Below are positions 54,348 through 63,927 of a DNA stretch of 64,000 bases, one piece after another. Numbering within the stretch: the stretch's first letter is position 1; the number at the start of each line of letters is the position of its first letter. This DNA comes from Oleidesulfovibrio sp964593925. GTDB taxonomy: Bacteria; Desulfobacterota; Desulfovibrionia; Desulfovibrionales; Desulfovibrionaceae. Both the position numbers and the translations under genes were made by a program. The notes beneath the pieces were generated by a model. It was given only the letters and a program-made list of their open reading frames with translations. It was not told the DNA's origin and ran no database searches. The stretch lies in contig CAZQKM010000001.1 of NCBI GenBank assembly GCA_964593925.1, positions 76,267 through 140,266 of the forward strand, in the 5' to 3' direction.

Positions 54348-57300
54348 TTATAATGCCGATATGCAGCGTGCGCCAAGCGTACCGTCCTGTATTGTAAAAA
54401 ACGCGCTATCAGGTGCTTCTTTACGGACCAAGTCTACTGTGGCCGGGTGACAGGTAAAAAGCAAGACCTGATGACGACGTGCCAGCCTCGAGAAAGCCCG
54501 CACCGCACAAGCCGCCCTGTGCGGATCAAAATTTACCAGAATGTCGTCCATAATGACAGGTAGGGGCTCGCCATGGGCCGCGTGTTCGCTGATATAGCCA
54601 AGTCGTAGCGCCAGATATAATTGCTCTGCTGTACCACGGCTGAGCTCTTCAGGCAGGCGCGTCTGCCCACCAGCCGTAACAGCCCTAATACCATTGTCTT
54701 CCAGCGAGGTGTAAATTTCTGTATACATCCCGTCGGTAATGGTGTGCAGAAATTCTGTTGCCGTTTTAATCACAGCGGGCTGCCGCTCCTTTTCAAAAGC
54801 GGACTTTGCCTGTTCCACAAAATGGCGCGCCAATGCCAGCGTGGCCCACTGCTCTGCCTGCCGGCGTAGTGACTCACTCAGAGCCTCACGCTGTGCCCGC
54901 AATTCTGTATCCTTGTCCGAGTCACGCATGGCTCGCAGCTCTGCCTTGACATCATAATACTCTGCCTGCAGATTTTTATTTTCTTCCTGCAATTTGGCTT
55001 TTTTTTCTACCAAATCTTGCTGGCGTGCCTCCAGCTCTTCACGGCTGGTGGCGGCAAACATCTTTTGCAAAGCAGTCTTGCGCTCATCCATACTCAGACT
55101 ACTCACGGCATAGAGAGCATCGTCATCCGCAGTCCCGGCATACAACTCTGCTTCGCGAGAGGCTATATCACGCCGCCACCTCTCCTGTTCCAAAAATACA
55201 CCGGCCCGGAGCCGCAATTCTTCTTCATTACGAGCCTTGGCCACCTGCAGCAGGTCGTCATGACGCTTTTGCGCCCTGGCATAACGTTCACGCATATCGT
55301 CACGGCTCTGCCGAGTTTCTTCCACACTCCGTACAAGCTCATTATGCCGTATCTCTGTGCTACAGGCGCTCTTCAGCGCCATTGTCAGCGCATTAATGGC
55401 TTGCTCTGCATCGCGCATATCCCAAGTACGGTCTGTAGCACTGTGGATATCTTGCAACGTATCGTGGACCCTCTGCTGTTTTTGCAAAAGCGTCTCCCTG
55501 TTGCTAGCTAAAGTTTCCTGCTCCTGAAGAATACGCTGGGCCTCTGTAATGGAATCCAAGGCTGTGCGGGCTGTGTCAGGCATACTACCACCGGGCAAAC
55601 CGTGCTTGCAAAGCCAGTTTCGCCAAGCATCAAGTTCATTTTGATGCTGGGCTTTGGCCTGTTGCGCCGCCTGCACAGCAGCCTCAAGTTCTTGTTGTAA
55701 CCGGCTATGGGCCTGTTCTTTTTCTTCTAGCACACGCTGGGCAGACAGGTAGTTGCGATGCGCGGTATCCTGCTCATCCACGTATACCAGCCACTGATCC
55801 ACACGGCCAATCATAGCAGTGTCTGCACGCGCATCTGCAAGCTCGGGAACACTATGGACCAACACCATGTACTCCTCTTGTACGGCTTCCTCCTTGGCCA
55901 TTTTTTCCCGTTGCTCCCCAAGGCGGTTCGCACGTTCGCGCACCCTCTCCACTCGTCCAAAAAAATCACTTAGATCAACAGGTTGCATTGTCTCTGGCAA
56001 AGCCACAGCACGGATACAATCCTGCCATACATTGCGGCATTGCTGCTCTTCATAGTCTGCCGTGCCAAGGCGCTTTGCAGCCTGCGCAGCGCCTTGCCGG
56101 GCCTTGTGCAGCTCTTGCAGAGCCTCGTCTACCTGACGCTGGCAGGCAATGAACTCTTCTGCAAGGGTACGCAAACGCTCAAGCTCCTGCTCCGCACTGT
56201 CAACACTCTTGCGGTCAGCACTGTCCAGTCCCAGTTCGCGGGCACACTTCGCCGCGTGCTCCTCATATTGCTCGCAGTCTTTTCGGGTGGAATCTCTCCG
56301 CTGCTCAAGCCCTCTGTCACCGTGGGAAAGCCCCTTGCGGGCGAGCCATATACCCGCAACAGCACACAATACCGCCACCTCGTATACAGCCGTAACTGAT
56401 GGCAGATACGCGGCAAAAATGCGATGCGCATTTGGCACTGTGTACCATAATAACGATAACAGGCAGGCCACCCCAAAAAGTATTGCACCACCCACTACAA
56501 AATTTGGCCTGGCAGCAGGCAGAGCTGCGTACTGCTCTTCAAGCAATTTCAGTTTGTCCCGCGCAGAGTCTCGCACACGCATCGCATCACGCAGATCATC
56601 CAGCATCATGCGGCGCGTTATAATGCCTTGCGTGGTGGCATGGTCCGAAGGGGCTGACAGTGTGGCTTCACATGCGGCATGATGCTCCTCACGGCGCTGC
56701 TTTTCCTGACATGCGACTTTGTACTGTTCCTTCGCTATGAGATGGTACTCCTCGGCCTGCTTCAACGCACGGGCACATTCTTCCATACGTCGGCGCGCCG
56801 GGAGCGACGTATCAAAGGCCCACATGGTCTCACATGTCCATGTAGGGCTAATGTCAGCAAGCGCGCTGTCCAGTTGAAGGGAGTCTGATGCGATCTGCTT
56901 CCGGTCCTGTGGCAGGTTTTGTATGATGGATTCCATACGGTCACGTCCTGCCGCAAGCTTTCGGACCAAAGCTGCATCAGCCAAATGGCCAGGCCTGGAC
57001 AATGCCTCTTGGGCATTACGAGCCAGAAGAACCTGTTCTTGGGCATCTTTCTGTACAATATGCAACCGGTCCTCTTCACGACACGCCTCATCCATACGCT
57101 TGGCGCTGTCCGTCAAGCTTACACAAAATTTGTCAATGTGTTCACGGGTAAAAAGCGATACGTCAAAAGCACGTACACGCTCAGAAGTCCAGTCTGGGCC
57201 CAAAGAGGCAAGACAATGCCCAAGTCTGCCCTGCAGGTTCTCCTGCTGCTGAACGATATTGGCCAGTTCTCGCAGGCTGTTGACATACGCCTCTTTACCC

Positions 57301-58277
57301 TCCACCAACCCCTGAATCCTGGCAGCATGGGCGAGAATTTTCTTATCAGGGACATTCTGCTCCACTTTAAGCTGCTGGGTGCTCAAGCGCTGCTCGGCAG
57401 CATGTATATCTTCCTCACGCGCTCTCAACTCGCCCAACGCTGCTTCAAAACGGGTCAGGCCATCAGCAGGGAATTCCGTGATCGGTTCAGCTGCAGCCAG
57501 CAGTACCTCTTTTTCCCGCAGAGCAGTCCAATTATCCCATTGCGACAATCGTCGGTTGCAGGCACGCAAGTCCGCACCTACCTTTTCCTGTTCTACACAC
57601 ACGGTCTCGAGCTGTTCTTTCAGCTTTTGGGCACGTACATATGCCTTGTCATACTTCGCAGAGCTGTCGGCCAAGGCACCTAGCTGCTCCTTGACATCCC
57701 GCAGCTGGCCCAACAAACTATTAATTACAAGTTTTTCGCCACGTGGCTTGAAAAGCTTGTCCATGGTTTTTTCGCAGTCTTGTAAAACCTTACCCACAGG
57801 CCGCGAGCCACTTCCAAAACTGGCACTGTGCAGCAGATGGTGAACTTCTTCATTATCCAACGATGCAAGATTTTGCAGCTCCGCAAGGCTGAAGCCATAT
57901 ACAGTGCGAAACAACTCTCGCGTCACGCCGCCCAACAGGCTGTGAAGCGTATCCGCAGGTACTTCTTTACCGCTATCATTCCTCAGCGTGATGGTCTTGC
58001 CTTTGCCCGGCACACGGTGCAGACGAAAGAGCCCCTTACTAGCACTCTCCAGCGTAATCCAGCCGCCGGCATTGCCCCCGCGCAAAGGCAAATAGCAGCG
58101 CTCAGCCTTGTTACTTTTGGTTGGATAGCCAAAAAGCATGGTCCGAAAAAAACCCAGTGTGGTGGACTTGCCTGCTTCATTCTCTCCTAGAAAAACATTG
58201 AGACCCCTAGCCAGCTCATCCACCTGCTGGTCAACAAAAATACCAAAACCATTCATCCCAAACGAGCAGATGCGCAT
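54348..58277 (-). CDS. YhaN/SbcC-like AAA ATPase, 1309 residues
   Basis: This very long SMC-like protein carries Walker A GENEAGKST near residue 35 and, at the C-terminus, the ABC-type signature LSRGTAEQLYLALRL and Walker B LPVIMDDILVNFD. Between them are about 1,000 residues of coiled coil. Unlike SbcC it lacks a CxxC zinc hook; two hydrophobic segments near residues 600-660 (GGAILFGVACLLSLLWYTV and VYEVAVLCAVAGIWLA) take that place, as in Bacillus YhaN. It partners the upstream nuclease gene and likely handles DNA ends. The ATG overlaps the nuclease stop by one base, and a GGAGG site precedes it. Confidence 0.9.
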   Translation of the reverse strand: MRICSFGMNGFGIFVDQQVDELARGLNVFLGENEAGKSTTLGFFRTMLFGYPTKSNKAERCYLPLRGGNAGGWITLESASKGLFRLHRVPGKGKTITLRNDSGKEVPADTLHSLLGGVTRELFRTVYGFSLAELQNLASLDNEEVHHLLHSASFGSGSRPVGKVLQDCEKTMDKLFKPRGEKLVINSLLGQLRDVKEQLGALADSSAKYDKAYVRAQKLKEQLETVCVEQEKVGADLRACNRRLSQWDNWTALREKEVLLAAAEPITEFPADGLTRFEAALGELRAREEDIHAAEQRLSTQQLKVEQNVPDKKILAHAARIQGLVEGKEAYVNSLRELANIVQQQENLQGRLGHCLASLGPDWTSERVRAFDVSLFTREHIDKFCVSLTDSAKRMDEACREEDRLHIVQKDAQEQVLLARNAQEALSRPGHLADAALVRKLAAGRDRMESIIQNLPQDRKQIASDSLQLDSALADISPTWTCETMWAFDTSLPARRRMEECARALKQAEEYHLIAKEQYKVACQEKQRREEHHAACEATLSAPSDHATTQGIITRRMMLDDLRDAMRVRDSARDKLKLLEEQYAALPAARPNFVVGGAILFGVACLLSLLWYTVPNAHRIFAAYLPSVTAVYEVAVLCAVAGIWLARKGLSHGDRGLEQRRDSTRKDCEQYEEHAAKCARELGLDSADRKSVDSAEQELERLRTLAEEFIACQRQVDEALQELHKARQGAAQAAKRLGTADYEEQQCRNVWQDCIRAVALPETMQPVDLSDFFGRVERVRERANRLGEQREKMAKEEAVQEEYMVLVHSVPELADARADTAMIGRVDQWLVYVDEQDTAHRNYLSAQRVLEEKEQAHSRLQQELEAAVQAAQQAKAQHQNELDAWRNWLCKHGLPGGSMPDTARTALDSITEAQRILQEQETLASNRETLLQKQQRVHDTLQDIHSATDRTWDMRDAEQAINALTMALKSACSTEIRHNELVRSVEETRQSRDDMRERYARAQKRHDDLLQVAKARNEEELRLRAGVFLEQERWRRDIASREAELYAGTADDDALYAVSSLSMDERKTALQKMFAATSREELEARQQDLVEKKAKLQEENKNLQAEYYDVKAELRAMRDSDKDTELRAQREALSESLRRQAEQWATLALARHFVEQAKSAFEKERQPAVIKTATEFLHTITDGMYTEIYTSLEDNGIRAVTAGGQTRLPEELSRGTAEQLYLALRLGYISEHAAHGEPLPVIMDDILVNFDPHRAACAVRAFSRLARRHQVLLFTCHPATVDLVRKEAPDSAFFTIQDGTLGARCISAL

Positions 58278-59605
58278 CAGCGTTCCTCCAGCAACTCAAG
58301 GCAAGTCAACTCCACTGCATCCAGTAGCGTACAAAGTTGCTTTGGATCCGGCCTAGCTAAAAGACGGCCCGCCGAGGGATGTAAAAATAACGGACGGAGC
58401 GGCCCTTGCACAAGCTCTGCACAAATCGCCTCGGTATTATCATCCGGTGCTTCTGCCGCACATAGTGCACTTTTGGCCTCATACACACGACGTAGGGTTT
58501 CACCCAGCAGGGTATCCGCAGCACGCAGGGTATCCATGTCGACTTGGGGGCGACAAGCAGGCACTATATCGTTTATCCATATGCCGGGCGCCATATCGCT
58601 CAGGTTGTGGCGAACCCGATCCATTAGGTCTGCAACCCCTTCCAAATCGCGTATAGTACGGCTCAACTCGCCTCGCCCAGTAAGAGTCACACGCAATATT
58701 ATGTCAGAGGTAAGCTCCACGCCGCCCGCTTGGCCTGTACGGCTGACAATGGCATCCTTACGCTGAACAACAGCGTCGTGGATATGTGCCTCCAATGCAT
58801 CCATTGTTTTCACACCGTCGATGGAAATATCAAGCTTTTCCCACACCACTGGCCCAAGCTGATGAAAGTGCGGTACAAAAGCACTCCCGTCATGACGGAT
58901 CTCATAGCAGCCGCGTAGCCCGGTCTCGTTAATATGCAACCCCTGTGTATTACCGGGATATACACAAAGCGGCGTTTTGCACACATCTTGGCGTTGGTGC
59001 ACGTGCCCCAAAGCCCAGTAGTCAAGGGCAGATGACCGCAGATCATCCACGCTACATGGGGCATAGCGGTCCGCCGCAGCAACAGACGTCGTGCTACAGT
59101 GCAGCAGTCCTATCTGGGGCAGATGATCTCGAGTCTTGTCGCGCCTGAAACGTTGAGCAAGGTTATCGTGCTCTTCTGGGGAGGCATGGCTTATTCCATG
59201 TATGAGGGCAATCTCATGCCCCTGACGCACCACGGGAACCGCTTCCACTGTTTCCGCATTAAAAATAGTCACATTGGACGGCCATTCCATATGCGTCACA
59301 CAGCTACTTGCACAGTCATGGTTGCCATGGACCATAAACACAAAAATTCCAGCCTGCTCCAGACGCACACAGGCGTCGCGCAAAGCAAACTGAGCCTTGA
59401 GGCTGCCCTCTTCATGGTTATAAATATCACCCGCAAGCAGCAAAAAATCCGCCTTGCGGGCAATGCAGAGCTCTGTCAATCTGCAAAGCGCTGTAAATGC
59501 AGCTTCGTGTAACCGGGTAGCGAGCTGCGGTGCTTGTGCTTCGAGACCCTTGAACGGTGCCCCCAAATGCAGATCAGCGGCATGAAAAAAGCATAAAGAA
59601 GTCAT
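58277..59605 (-). CDS. YhaO/SbcD-like metallophosphoesterase nuclease
   Basis: This is a 442-residue calcineurin-type nuclease, partner of the large ATPase that follows. The metal motifs are complete: DLHLG (about 11-15), GDIYN (about 59-63), GNHD (about 100-103), LIHGIS and GHVHQRQ. The C-terminal capping part of about 150 residues is of the YhaO kind. It is first in the two-gene unit and overlaps the ATPase by one base. A role in double-strand break processing is inferred from the SbcCD and YhaNO families. Confidence 0.9.
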   Translation of the reverse strand: MTSLCFFHAADLHLGAPFKGLEAQAPQLATRLHEAAFTALCRLTELCIARKADFLLLAGDIYNHEEGSLKAQFALRDACVRLEQAGIFVFMVHGNHDCASSCVTHMEWPSNVTIFNAETVEAVPVVRQGHEIALIHGISHASPEEHDNLAQRFRRDKTRDHLPQIGLLHCSTTSVAAADRYAPCSVDDLRSSALDYWALGHVHQRQDVCKTPLCVYPGNTQGLHINETGLRGCYEIRHDGSAFVPHFHQLGPVVWEKLDISIDGVKTMDALEAHIHDAVVQRKDAIVSRTGQAGGVELTSDIILRVTLTGRGELSRTIRDLEGVADLMDRVRHNLSDMAPGIWINDIVPACRPQVDMDTLRAADTLLGETLRRVYEAKSALCAAEAPDDNTEAICAELVQGPLRPLFLHPSAGRLLARPDPKQLCTLLDAVELTCLELLEER

Positions 59606-59752
59606 AGCGTCCGTACTATCTGCTTAAAGTGTTCTAGGACGTCAGCATGTCATGCGTAGAAGAAAAAGTATACGATAGGACGGTTAGATGGCCCGTGCAG
59701 AGAAAAGCTACAGCATGCCGCACAAAACCATCCATACCAAGAGAGTAGCCGG

Positions 59753-60181
59753 CTAACGAGGCACTGGCTCAGAGTGTCTTGTACGGTAGATAATATCCTC
59801 TACTCTTTTGACAATGGCCTCTCCTGTGGCCGCATCCAACTGAAAAACATTATTGCCCGCGGATACAGTTACATTCACCAGCAACGGCGTTACCTTATGC
59901 AATGTGATTATAACCGGATAATTTGCAGTGGCGGCAAGGAGCCTGTCACCTTTATCAGTAGCCTCCACAGACTCCACAGGGATGGACATTTCATCCAGGG
60001 CAGTATGTGTGGCCCGATACACCATCCAGTAGGGATGCGGATACGAATGTGATACTTCTTCATCCATAGCTGATATGGTCGTGGAAACACCTGCCGCGGC
60101 TATGCCCAAAGCCGTGAGGATACATCCGGACTGGGTAAGAAGCAGTGCCCATAGGGCAAGGTAGGAAAAAATACGTGTCAT
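59753..60181 (-). CDS. Small lipoprotein of the DUF3568 type
   Basis: This 142-residue protein has a short signal peptide with lipobox (LTQSGC, Cys about 20). The mature region contains YPHPYWMVYRATHTALDEMSIPVESV, ITLHKVTPLLVNVTVSAGN and a C-terminal helix. It resembles DUF3568 (SPBC-like) lipoproteins, of unknown function. It is alone between yhaO and dinB, which run in other directions. A Shine-Dalgarno is not obvious. Confidence 0.78.
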   Translation of the reverse strand: MTRIFSYLALWALLLTQSGCILTALGIAAAGVSTTISAMDEEVSHSYPHPYWMVYRATHTALDEMSIPVESVEATDKGDRLLAATANYPVIITLHKVTPLLVNVTVSAGNNVFQLDAATGEAIVKRVEDIIYRTRHSEPVPR

Positions 60182-60320
60182 GACTGGTGCTATTAAAACA
60201 AAAAATTACTCTCTACATATCGCACTACGTTTACTAGGGGATTAGTGGAGCGTCAATAGCACTCCCCCTTGCCCCTCGAAAACAGCTTTCATGGCCTACG
60301 CATATTTGGTATAAAACTCT

Positions 60321-61505
60321 ATGCAACAATGGTCGCAATGCTTCATGCACATAGATATGGATGCATTTTTTGCCTCCGTGGAACAACTTGACAAACCAGA
60401 GCTGCGGGGCAGACCTGTAATTGTAGGAGGCGGTAAACGCGGCGTTGTTGCAGCAGCCTCATATGAGGCACGCCGCTATGGTATACATTCTGCCATGCCT
60501 GCGAGCCAGGCCCAACGCCTCTGCCCCCATGCGGTGTTTGTGCCACACCGCATGCACCGCTACAAAACGCTCTCGGCGTTGATTATAAGGGTGCTACGTG
60601 ACTTTTCTCCACTTGTAGAGCAAGCATCAGTGGATGAAGCATATCTTGATGCAACAGGGTGCATGAGGCTCTTTGGGCCGCCGGAACAAATGGCGCATAC
60701 CATACGGTCTGCCGTGTATAACGCGGTGGGCGTGACATGTTCTGTGGGCGTGGCACCGGTAAAATTTCTTGCAAAAATTGCCTCTGAAATACACAAACCC
60801 AATGGTGTTTTTGTACTTCCTCCCAATGCTGTAAGTAACTTTCTTGCAGCACTGCCGGTGGCGCGTATCCCTGGAGTAGGCAAGCGCTTTTCCAACGAGC
60901 TGCACGCATTGGGGGTGCGTACAGTAGCAGATGTACTGCGCTATCCCGAACCTTTTTGGCAACGCCGTTTCGGCAAAGGAGGCACACACCTGCTTGCCTA
61001 TGCACAAGGCATTGACCCTCGGCCTGTAAACCCATCCTCGCAAAGCAAATCAGCAAGTGGAGAAAGCACGCTTGCTGAAGATACCGACGATAAAGAGCTG
61101 CTGAAAACATGGTTACTGCACCATGCAGAGCGGGTAGGATACAACCTGCGGCGCAGAGGAATTTCCGGGCGGACAGTGATGCTCAAGGTCAAGTTTGTAG
61201 ACTTCACAAGCCTCACACGCTGCCGAACTCTTGCCGAACCGACCAACGCCACAGAATCGCTGTTCACCGTAGCCGCGGGTCTGCTGGATGAGTTGCCCCT
61301 GCCTCAAAAAGTCCGGCTCATTGGCCTGGGGCTCTCTCATTATGCCCAAGGAGACCAGCAGCTTGCTCTGCCACTATGCTCACCTGCAACGATGCAAAAT
61401 GAAAAAAGCCGACGCCTGGAACAAACCATGGATATTGTGCGTGGCAAATTTGGCCCTAAAGCCATAGTCCGCGGCAGGCTCCTTAATGATACAGGCCAAA
61501 AGTAG
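60321..61505 (+). CDS. dinB: DNA polymerase IV (DinB)
   Basis: This 394-residue Y-family polymerase copies damaged DNA. The metal-binding Asp residues lie in HIDMDAFFASVE (about 10-21) and QASVDEAYLD. GVGKRFSNELHALGVRTVADV is the helix-hairpin-helix in the thumb, and the little-finger domain runs to the end. A TATAAA lies six bases before the ATG and there is no Shine-Dalgarno, so the message could be leaderless; an ATG at 60345 is a less likely start. No LexA box is recognised upstream. Confidence 0.94.
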   Translation: MQQWSQCFMHIDMDAFFASVEQLDKPELRGRPVIVGGGKRGVVAAASYEARRYGIHSAMPASQAQRLCPHAVFVPHRMHRYKTLSALIIRVLRDFSPLVEQASVDEAYLDATGCMRLFGPPEQMAHTIRSAVYNAVGVTCSVGVAPVKFLAKIASEIHKPNGVFVLPPNAVSNFLAALPVARIPGVGKRFSNELHALGVRTVADVLRYPEPFWQRRFGKGGTHLLAYAQGIDPRPVNPSSQSKSASGESTLAEDTDDKELLKTWLLHHAERVGYNLRRRGISGRTVMLKVKFVDFTSLTRCRTLAEPTNATESLFTVAAGLLDELPLPQKVRLIGLGLSHYAQGDQQLALPLCSPATMQNEKSRRLEQTMDIVRGKFGPKAIVRGRLLNDTGQK

Positions 61506-61655
61506 CAACGCGTTATCGCACACAAAGCATGGGTCTGCCCCGCTCCGCATCATCCAGCGCATAGCCGCGGACAATGGTAATCAACGCAAAAGTTTAAAAA
61601 AGGAACAGGAGACTTTTTCCATACCCTCTTCCTGCGTGACCATATGGTGGCACTA

Positions 61656-62417
61656 TCAGGGGACTATCCAAATACATGCCGCCTGCCTACCTGAATTTTT
61701 GGCCCGTCGGTACGAAAAAAACGTCTCATGCAGCGTCCACGTACACAGATCAATGCCAAATATATTCTGGCGTGGCAGCCCTGCCTGCTGTAGCTGGCAA
61801 CGAGTCAGACTCCACAGGTCCATGGCCATGGCTACAGGGTCAAACCACTCCCGCCATGTAGCCCCCCATTCTGTATCAAACCCGGTAAACTGTGCTGCAC
61901 CCGGCCCCAGGCTGGGGCCACGCACCGCCATCAAGTCTTTCGACAGCACACTGTAGTATCCACAAAATTCTGCCACTGCACTTTGAATGAACTCCATCCG
62001 GTTACCACGCCACCCCACATGTAACGCTGCCACATAACGGCCTGAAGTGTGTGCCAGAAGTACCGGCTGGCAGTCAGCGGTCTTGATTACCAGGCCGTAG
62101 CCAGGCCTATCCGTGGCATGCCCGTCTGCTTCTGCCACAGGGGGCTGATCAATGTTTGAAAGCGGTTCAGAATCACATAGCAGCCTGTTGCCATGTACCT
62201 GTACAAGCTCTATCCAATGCACCACTCCCAGTGTCTGATAGAGCAGCCTGCGGTTTTCTCTGACACGAGCAGTATCATCTCCAACTCCATAAGAAATATT
62301 GGCCCCGTCATACTCCTGACCTGCGGAAGAAGGCCAAGCACCGCCAAGACGGGTCTGAAAAGCACAACGTACTCCTCGAATGCCAGGAAAAACAAACGGA
62401 ATAACTGTCAAAGCCAT
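61656..62417 (-). CDS. pgeF: Peptidoglycan-editing/multicopper-oxidase-like factor PgeF (YfiH)
   Basis: This 253-residue protein belongs to the YfiH/PgeF (polyphenol oxidase/laccase domain) family, which hydrolyses misincorporated L-Ser from peptidoglycan precursors or acts on purine nucleosides. The metal ligands are seen in VQVHGN, TADCQPV and LHVGWRGN. The start at 62417 follows GAGG seven bases upstream. It overlaps the 5-formyltetrahydrofolate cyclo-ligase by 10 bases, so the two are in one transcript. Confidence 0.92.
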   Translation of the reverse strand: MALTVIPFVFPGIRGVRCAFQTRLGGAWPSSAGQEYDGANISYGVGDDTARVRENRRLLYQTLGVVHWIELVQVHGNRLLCDSEPLSNIDQPPVAEADGHATDRPGYGLVIKTADCQPVLLAHTSGRYVAALHVGWRGNRMEFIQSAVAEFCGYYSVLSKDLMAVRGPSLGPGAAQFTGFDTEWGATWREWFDPVAMAMDLWSLTRCQLQQAGLPRQNIFGIDLCTWTLHETFFSYRRAKNSGRQAACIWIVP

Positions 62418-63040
62418 AGCAATGCCTCGTTGGTACACAAGGCGTGTACAGACTTATCCCAAGGCTCTGCAGGAATCTGTGCAACAACCTGAAACGCATA
62501 AGCATAGCCCACAAGCGTTGCCCGCTGCATGGCGTCATGGGCAAGAATCCTGTCATAGTAGCCCCCGCCAAAACCCAGCCTATTGCCACGCCGGTCAAAT
62601 CCCACCCCAGGAATCACTGCCACATCAGGTGCAAAGCCCATTGAGCTCATGTCAACAGCCGGGCAGCATGCAGGGTCCGGCTCGGCAATGCCATAGCAGC
62701 CCGGTACAAGCTCTTGTTCACATGAGCACAGCGCAAAGCACATTGCTCCTTTACGCTGCGGATCGCAGCGTGGCAGAAAAACATCTTTGTCGCGCAACCA
62801 GGCATCCTGCAACATATCCCACGTAGGCATTTCGTTGCGCACGGGCATGTACAAAACAACCTGGCGTGCAGCCTGCCACACCTCGTGTTCCATGAGACGA
62901 TGCTGCGCCTGCCTGCCAAGCTCTTCTACCTGACTGGGGGCAAGAGCTGCCCGCTTCTGGAGCAATGCACGCCGCAAAACAGGTTTGTCCACCTCGCAAG
63001 ATGTTGCCTGTTTGCCCTGTAAAAAGGAATACTTGGCCAT
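62408..63040 (-). CDS. 5-formyltetrahydrofolate cyclo-ligase
   Basis: This 210-residue enzyme turns 5-formyltetrahydrofolate into 5,10-methenyltetrahydrofolate. The motif GFGGGYYDR (about 172-180) and the substrate segment DKPVLRRALLQKRAAL are present. The start at 63040 gives the family length and is used with an AGGA site three bases upstream; the longer frame to 63151 is rejected. It is first in a unit with pgeF, divergent from the metallophosphoesterase. Confidence 0.93.
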   Translation of the reverse strand: MAKYSFLQGKQATSCEVDKPVLRRALLQKRAALAPSQVEELGRQAQHRLMEHEVWQAARQVVLYMPVRNEMPTWDMLQDAWLRDKDVFLPRCDPQRKGAMCFALCSCEQELVPGCYGIAEPDPACCPAVDMSSMGFAPDVAVIPGVGFDRRGNRLGFGGGYYDRILAHDAMQRATLVGYAYAFQVVAQIPAEPWDKSVHALCTNEALLWL

Positions 63041-63132
63041 TATCCTACTCTTGTATATATTACAGATGACACAATGGGCGTATTCACCAGCATAGGCCCT
63101 ATACCATGAATTATAGCAAGGAATAAAATACC

Positions 63133-63810
63133 ATGCAAAATCATGACACATATTGGATTGGTATTGGCGATTTACATGAAAACACTGAAGCTCTTGATAG
63201 TGTTCGGGGCATTGGTGAAGCAGAAGGGGTTATTATCAGCGGTGACCTGACTCTGGCCGATGGCGTTGCCGTGGCAAAACAGGTGGTGGGAGCCGTAAAA
63301 GCATACAATCCTACTGTCTTTGCGCAAATAGGCAATATGGACAAACCTGAAGTGGATGCGTGGCTCACCAAAACCGGTATCAATATTCACAGACAGGGAC
63401 GCGCACTGGCAGACGGTATAGGTGTCATGGGAGTGGGGTACTCTACGTTCACACCATTTGGTACACCCAGTGAATGCTCTGATGAACAGCTGGGCATATG
63501 GCTGGATGAAGCCTGGCAGAGTGTGCATCATTTTGAAAAATTACTGCTTGTGGTACACAATCCGCCTGTAAATACAGTATGTGATCGCCTAGGCGGAAAC
63601 AAGCACATAGGCAGCCCGGCAGTACGGGCCTTTATCGAGCGGGTGCAGCCGGACGTATGCCTGACCGGGCATATCCATGAAGCCATCGGCCTTGAGTACA
63701 TAGGCAAAACAGCCGTAGTCAATCCCGGTCCGTTTTCATCCGGCGGATATGCCGTTATCCGCAACGGAACAAAGGCACTCAGCGCAGAACTGGTCCGCGG
63801 TCAGCGGTAA
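63133..63810 (+). CDS. Calcineurin-like metallophosphoesterase
   Basis: This is a 225-residue phosphoesterase. The metal-binding motifs are GDLHEN (about 12-17), SGDLT, GNMDKP (about 66-71), VVHNPP and GHIHEA (about 180-185). It is a stand-alone enzyme of unknown substrate. An AAGGA site is about 12 bases upstream. It is divergent from the cyclo-ligase gene and precedes the tRNA. Small YfcE-like phosphodiesterases are the nearest known relatives, though Asn replaces His in the GNHD-type motif (here GNMD). Confidence 0.86.
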   Translation: MQNHDTYWIGIGDLHENTEALDSVRGIGEAEGVIISGDLTLADGVAVAKQVVGAVKAYNPTVFAQIGNMDKPEVDAWLTKTGINIHRQGRALADGIGVMGVGYSTFTPFGTPSECSDEQLGIWLDEAWQSVHHFEKLLLVVHNPPVNTVCDRLGGNKHIGSPAVRAFIERVQPDVCLTGHIHEAIGLEYIGKTAVVNPGPFSSGGYAVIRNGTKALSAELVRGQR

Positions 63811-63830
63811 TATATTTTTTATATTTACGG

Positions 63831-63859
63831 TTGACACACCTGTAGACCAAGCGTATTGA
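63831..63859 (+). promoter_or_regulatory. Candidate promoter for the initiator tRNA
   Basis: A perfect TTGACA (63831-63836) is followed after 17 bases by TATTGA (63854-63859). It lies about 68 bases before the tRNA. A second AT-rich element TATATAAA (63893-63900) is closer but lacks a -35. Confidence 0.4.
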
Positions 63860-63927
63860 TACCCTTCTTCGCGACTCTTCTTGTTGCCTTTGTATATAAA
63901 GGCGGCAGCATGAGAAAGCGAGCATGG

